Assembly (NCBI GenBank): GCA_902764045.1
Contig: CACWUI010000055.1
Location: 2,298-9,760 of the forward strand
Length of the DNA stretch: 7,463 nucleotides
Reading direction: 5' to 3'
Source of the DNA: an uncultured Lachnospiraceae bacterium
Lineage (GTDB): Bacteria; Bacillota; Clostridia; Lachnospirales; Lachnospiraceae
The notes beneath the pieces were generated by a model, which was not told the origin of the DNA, made no database searches, and saw only the letters and a list, made by a program, of their open reading frames with translations. The translations under genes and the position numbers were made by a program. Positions 6,912 through 7,463 of the stretch are shown one piece after another; position 1 is the stretch's first letter, and every line of letters begins with the position of its first letter.

Positions 6912-6919
6912 TGCGTCAA
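6891..6919 (-). promoter_or_regulatory. Promoter of the orphan ATPase gene
   Basis: On the minus strand TTGACG (6919-6914) and TAAAAT (6896-6891) are 17 bp apart, each one base from the sigma-A consensus. Transcription would start near 6884, giving a leader of about 75 bases with a strong ribosome binding site at 6825-6817. One ACAGTAAA copy fills most of the spacer and another shares bases with the -10 box, so a protein bound there would block RNA polymerase. Confidence 0.72.
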
Positions 6920-6930
6920 GGAATAAGAAT

Positions 6931-6966
6931 AAAAAAGCCATAAGAGACTTTTTTCTCTTATGGCTT
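6931..6966 (-). terminator. Orphan leftward intrinsic terminator upstream of the ATPase promoter
   Basis: AAGCCATAAGAGA (6935-6947) and TCTCTTATGGCTT (6954-6966) form a perfect 13-bp stem round a 6-base loop. On the minus strand the stem is followed by a run of T (6936-6931), while on the plus strand no T-run follows, so it works leftward. It stands just before the ATPase promoter. No recognisable minus-strand gene precedes it inside the window, so it either insulates the ATPase from read-through or ends a short untranslated RNA. Confidence 0.75.
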
Positions 6967-7232
6967 AATGTACATAGGAAAAGTCACATTGTTAATTATT
7001 ACCCCACCTCTTTCTTGTATATTTTAAATTGTTTTTTTTTTTGCAATATTGTTACTTTAAAAATCCCGGTTTGCAGCATCAGCTTTTTATTTGTTCAAAT
7101 GACTCAAAATTCCATTTTTATTATTTTGATGACAAATTTCCTGAAATATTTCATCTTTTTTGTTTTTCGTCATTTATTGTCTTAACTCAGGATCTATTCT
7201 TATACAAAAGTCATATTTCGTTACTTTACTGC
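6967..7232. other. A+T-rich intergenic stretch without a recognisable gene
   Basis: This stretch is strongly A+T-rich, with an 11-base T run at 7032-7042 on the plus strand. Both strands contain only short open frames with no ribosome binding site or familiar motif. On the minus strand a weak TTGCAA/TATACA pair around 7020-7048 at 19 bp spacing could start a short transcript ending at the 6931-6966 terminator, but this is poor evidence. A single TTTACTGC at 7225-7232, one base from the array motif, abuts the -35 box of the rightward promoter. Confidence 0.5.
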
Positions 7233-7261
7233 TTGAAATGGTTGTTTGTGATTATTATAAT
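7233..7261 (+). promoter_or_regulatory. Near-consensus promoter for the plus-strand gene at 7404
   Basis: TTGAAA (7233-7238) and a perfect TATAAT (7256-7261) are 17 bp apart, among the best sigma-A-type matches in the window. Transcription would start near 7268, so the mRNA would have a leader of about 136 bases that contains the whole repeat element at 7277-7370 before the start codon. Confidence 0.75.
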
Positions 7262-7276
7262 ACTAATTTAAGCAAC

Positions 7277-7370
7277 TGAGACAAGGGGACAGTTCTCAGT
7301 CTCCCTAACGGGAGACAGAAAACCGTCCCCATAACTATAAAAGGGAGACAGAGAACCGTCCCCTTGTCTA
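7277..7370. repeat. Three-unit inverted/direct repeat (REP/MITE-like) in the leader of the plus-strand gene
   Basis: Unit A (core 7285-7305, GGGGACAGTT...GTCTCCC) is followed by two units in the opposite direction, B (7310-7330) and C (7343-7363). B and C differ at 1 of 21 bases and start 33 bp apart. A pairs with B at 18 of 21 positions round a 4-base loop, and with C at 19 of 21; the A-C pairing extends outward through TGAGACAA and TTGTCTAA except for one base. So A can fold with B or with C but not both. From memory, GGGGACGGTT...GTCTC repeats are widespread in Firmicutes and in some genomes go with REP-associated tyrosine transposases; none is in this window. No T-run follows, so it is not an ordinary terminator. 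Confidence 0.85.
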
Positions 7371-7403
7371 AGTATAAATCTGACAAAAATACGAAAGGCT
7401 TTT

Positions 7404-7463
7404 ATGAATACATACTCAGTAGGGATCGATATCGGTTCTACCACCGTAAAGATCGCGGTATTA
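7404..7463 (+). CDS. Acyl-CoA dehydratase activase / BadF-BadG-BcrA-BcrD-type ATPase, first 20 codons (runs off right edge)
   Basis: Only the first 20 residues are visible. They contain GIDIGSTTVKIAVL, the phosphate-1 loop of the ASKHA (actin/hexokinase/Hsp70) superfamily, and the GIDIGSTTVK form is most typical of activators of 2-hydroxyacyl-CoA dehydratases, iron-sulfur ATPases that inject an electron into the dehydratase in strict anaerobes. In Lachnospiraceae the activase is often the start of a very long protein that also carries dehydratase-related domains (family knowledge). The [4Fe-4S] cysteines lie beyond the window. The ATG at 7404 has AAAGG five bases upstream, a modest ribosome binding site. 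Other ASKHA members such as FtsA-like proteins or sugar kinases remain possible. Confidence 0.72.
   Translation, partial: MNTYSVGIDIGSTTVKIAVL

Noticed and set aside
7087..7173. Minus-strand 28-codon frame starting MTKNKKDEIFQE
   Set aside because: The composition looks protein-like, but there is no ribosome binding site, a stop directly precedes the ATG and no family is recognisable. It could be a gene remnant; not enough to call.
7029..7271. Plus-strand open frame of 80 codons, Phe/Leu/Ile-rich
   Set aside because: Low-complexity A+T-rich DNA gives Phe/Leu/Ile by chance; no ribosome binding site precedes it, and the strong promoter at 7233-7261 lies inside it.
7277..7370. Rho-independent terminator on the plus strand
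   Set aside because: The stems are strong but no T-run follows; the next bases are AAGTATAAATC, leading into the gene.

Overview
The window most likely comes from a Clostridia-class Bacillota chromosome, probably Lachnospiraceae. This rests on protein style (a zinc-type L31, an RF1 with a GNGGQC context around GGQ, a viroplasmin-type RNase H, and an orphan P-loop ATPase of a kind I recall from gut Firmicutes), strong AGGAGG-like ribosome binding sites, TTG/GTG start codons and moderate G+C. The assignment is inference; no 16S or other marker is present.

Layout, right to left on the minus strand. At 5428-5634 is rpmE (L31), with its own weak promoter and a strong intrinsic terminator just after its stop. 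Then comes a tightly packed run of six genes transcribed leftward: prmC (4468-5328), prfA (3379-4467, real start possibly 4455), hom (2074-3366), a viroplasmin/RNase H protein (1461-2060), a class I/II PLP aminotransferase (252-1445) and the first 77 codons of hisC (running off the left edge from 232). Gaps are 0-19 bp, so this looks like one operon. It joins the release factor RF1 and the methyltransferase that modifies its GGQ glutamine to amino-acid metabolism genes (homoserine dehydrogenase, two aminotransferases).

Upstream of rpmE, also on the minus strand, is an A+T-rich gene for an orphan P-loop ATPase with a C-terminal winged-helix-like segment (5778-6809, TTG start). Its promoter and leader carry the most striking structure in the window: six exact copies of TTTACTGT (ACAGTAAA on the coding strand) spaced 11-18-11-18-11 bp, i.e. 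three pairs at a 29-bp period. One pair lies on the -10 and spacer of a good sigma-A-type promoter and two pairs lie in the transcribed leader. This looks like an operator array, perhaps autoregulatory.

From about 6920 to 7403 there is no convincing gene. The stretch holds an orphan leftward terminator (6931-6966), a very A+T-rich segment, a near-consensus rightward promoter (7233-7261) and a three-unit inverted/direct repeat element (7277-7370) that could fold in two mutually exclusive ways in the leader of the next gene. A diverged single copy of the same repeat lies in the prmC leader. The right edge opens a plus-strand gene (7404 onward) whose first 20 residues read as an ASKHA-type phosphate-1 motif, most likely an acyl-CoA dehydratase activase.
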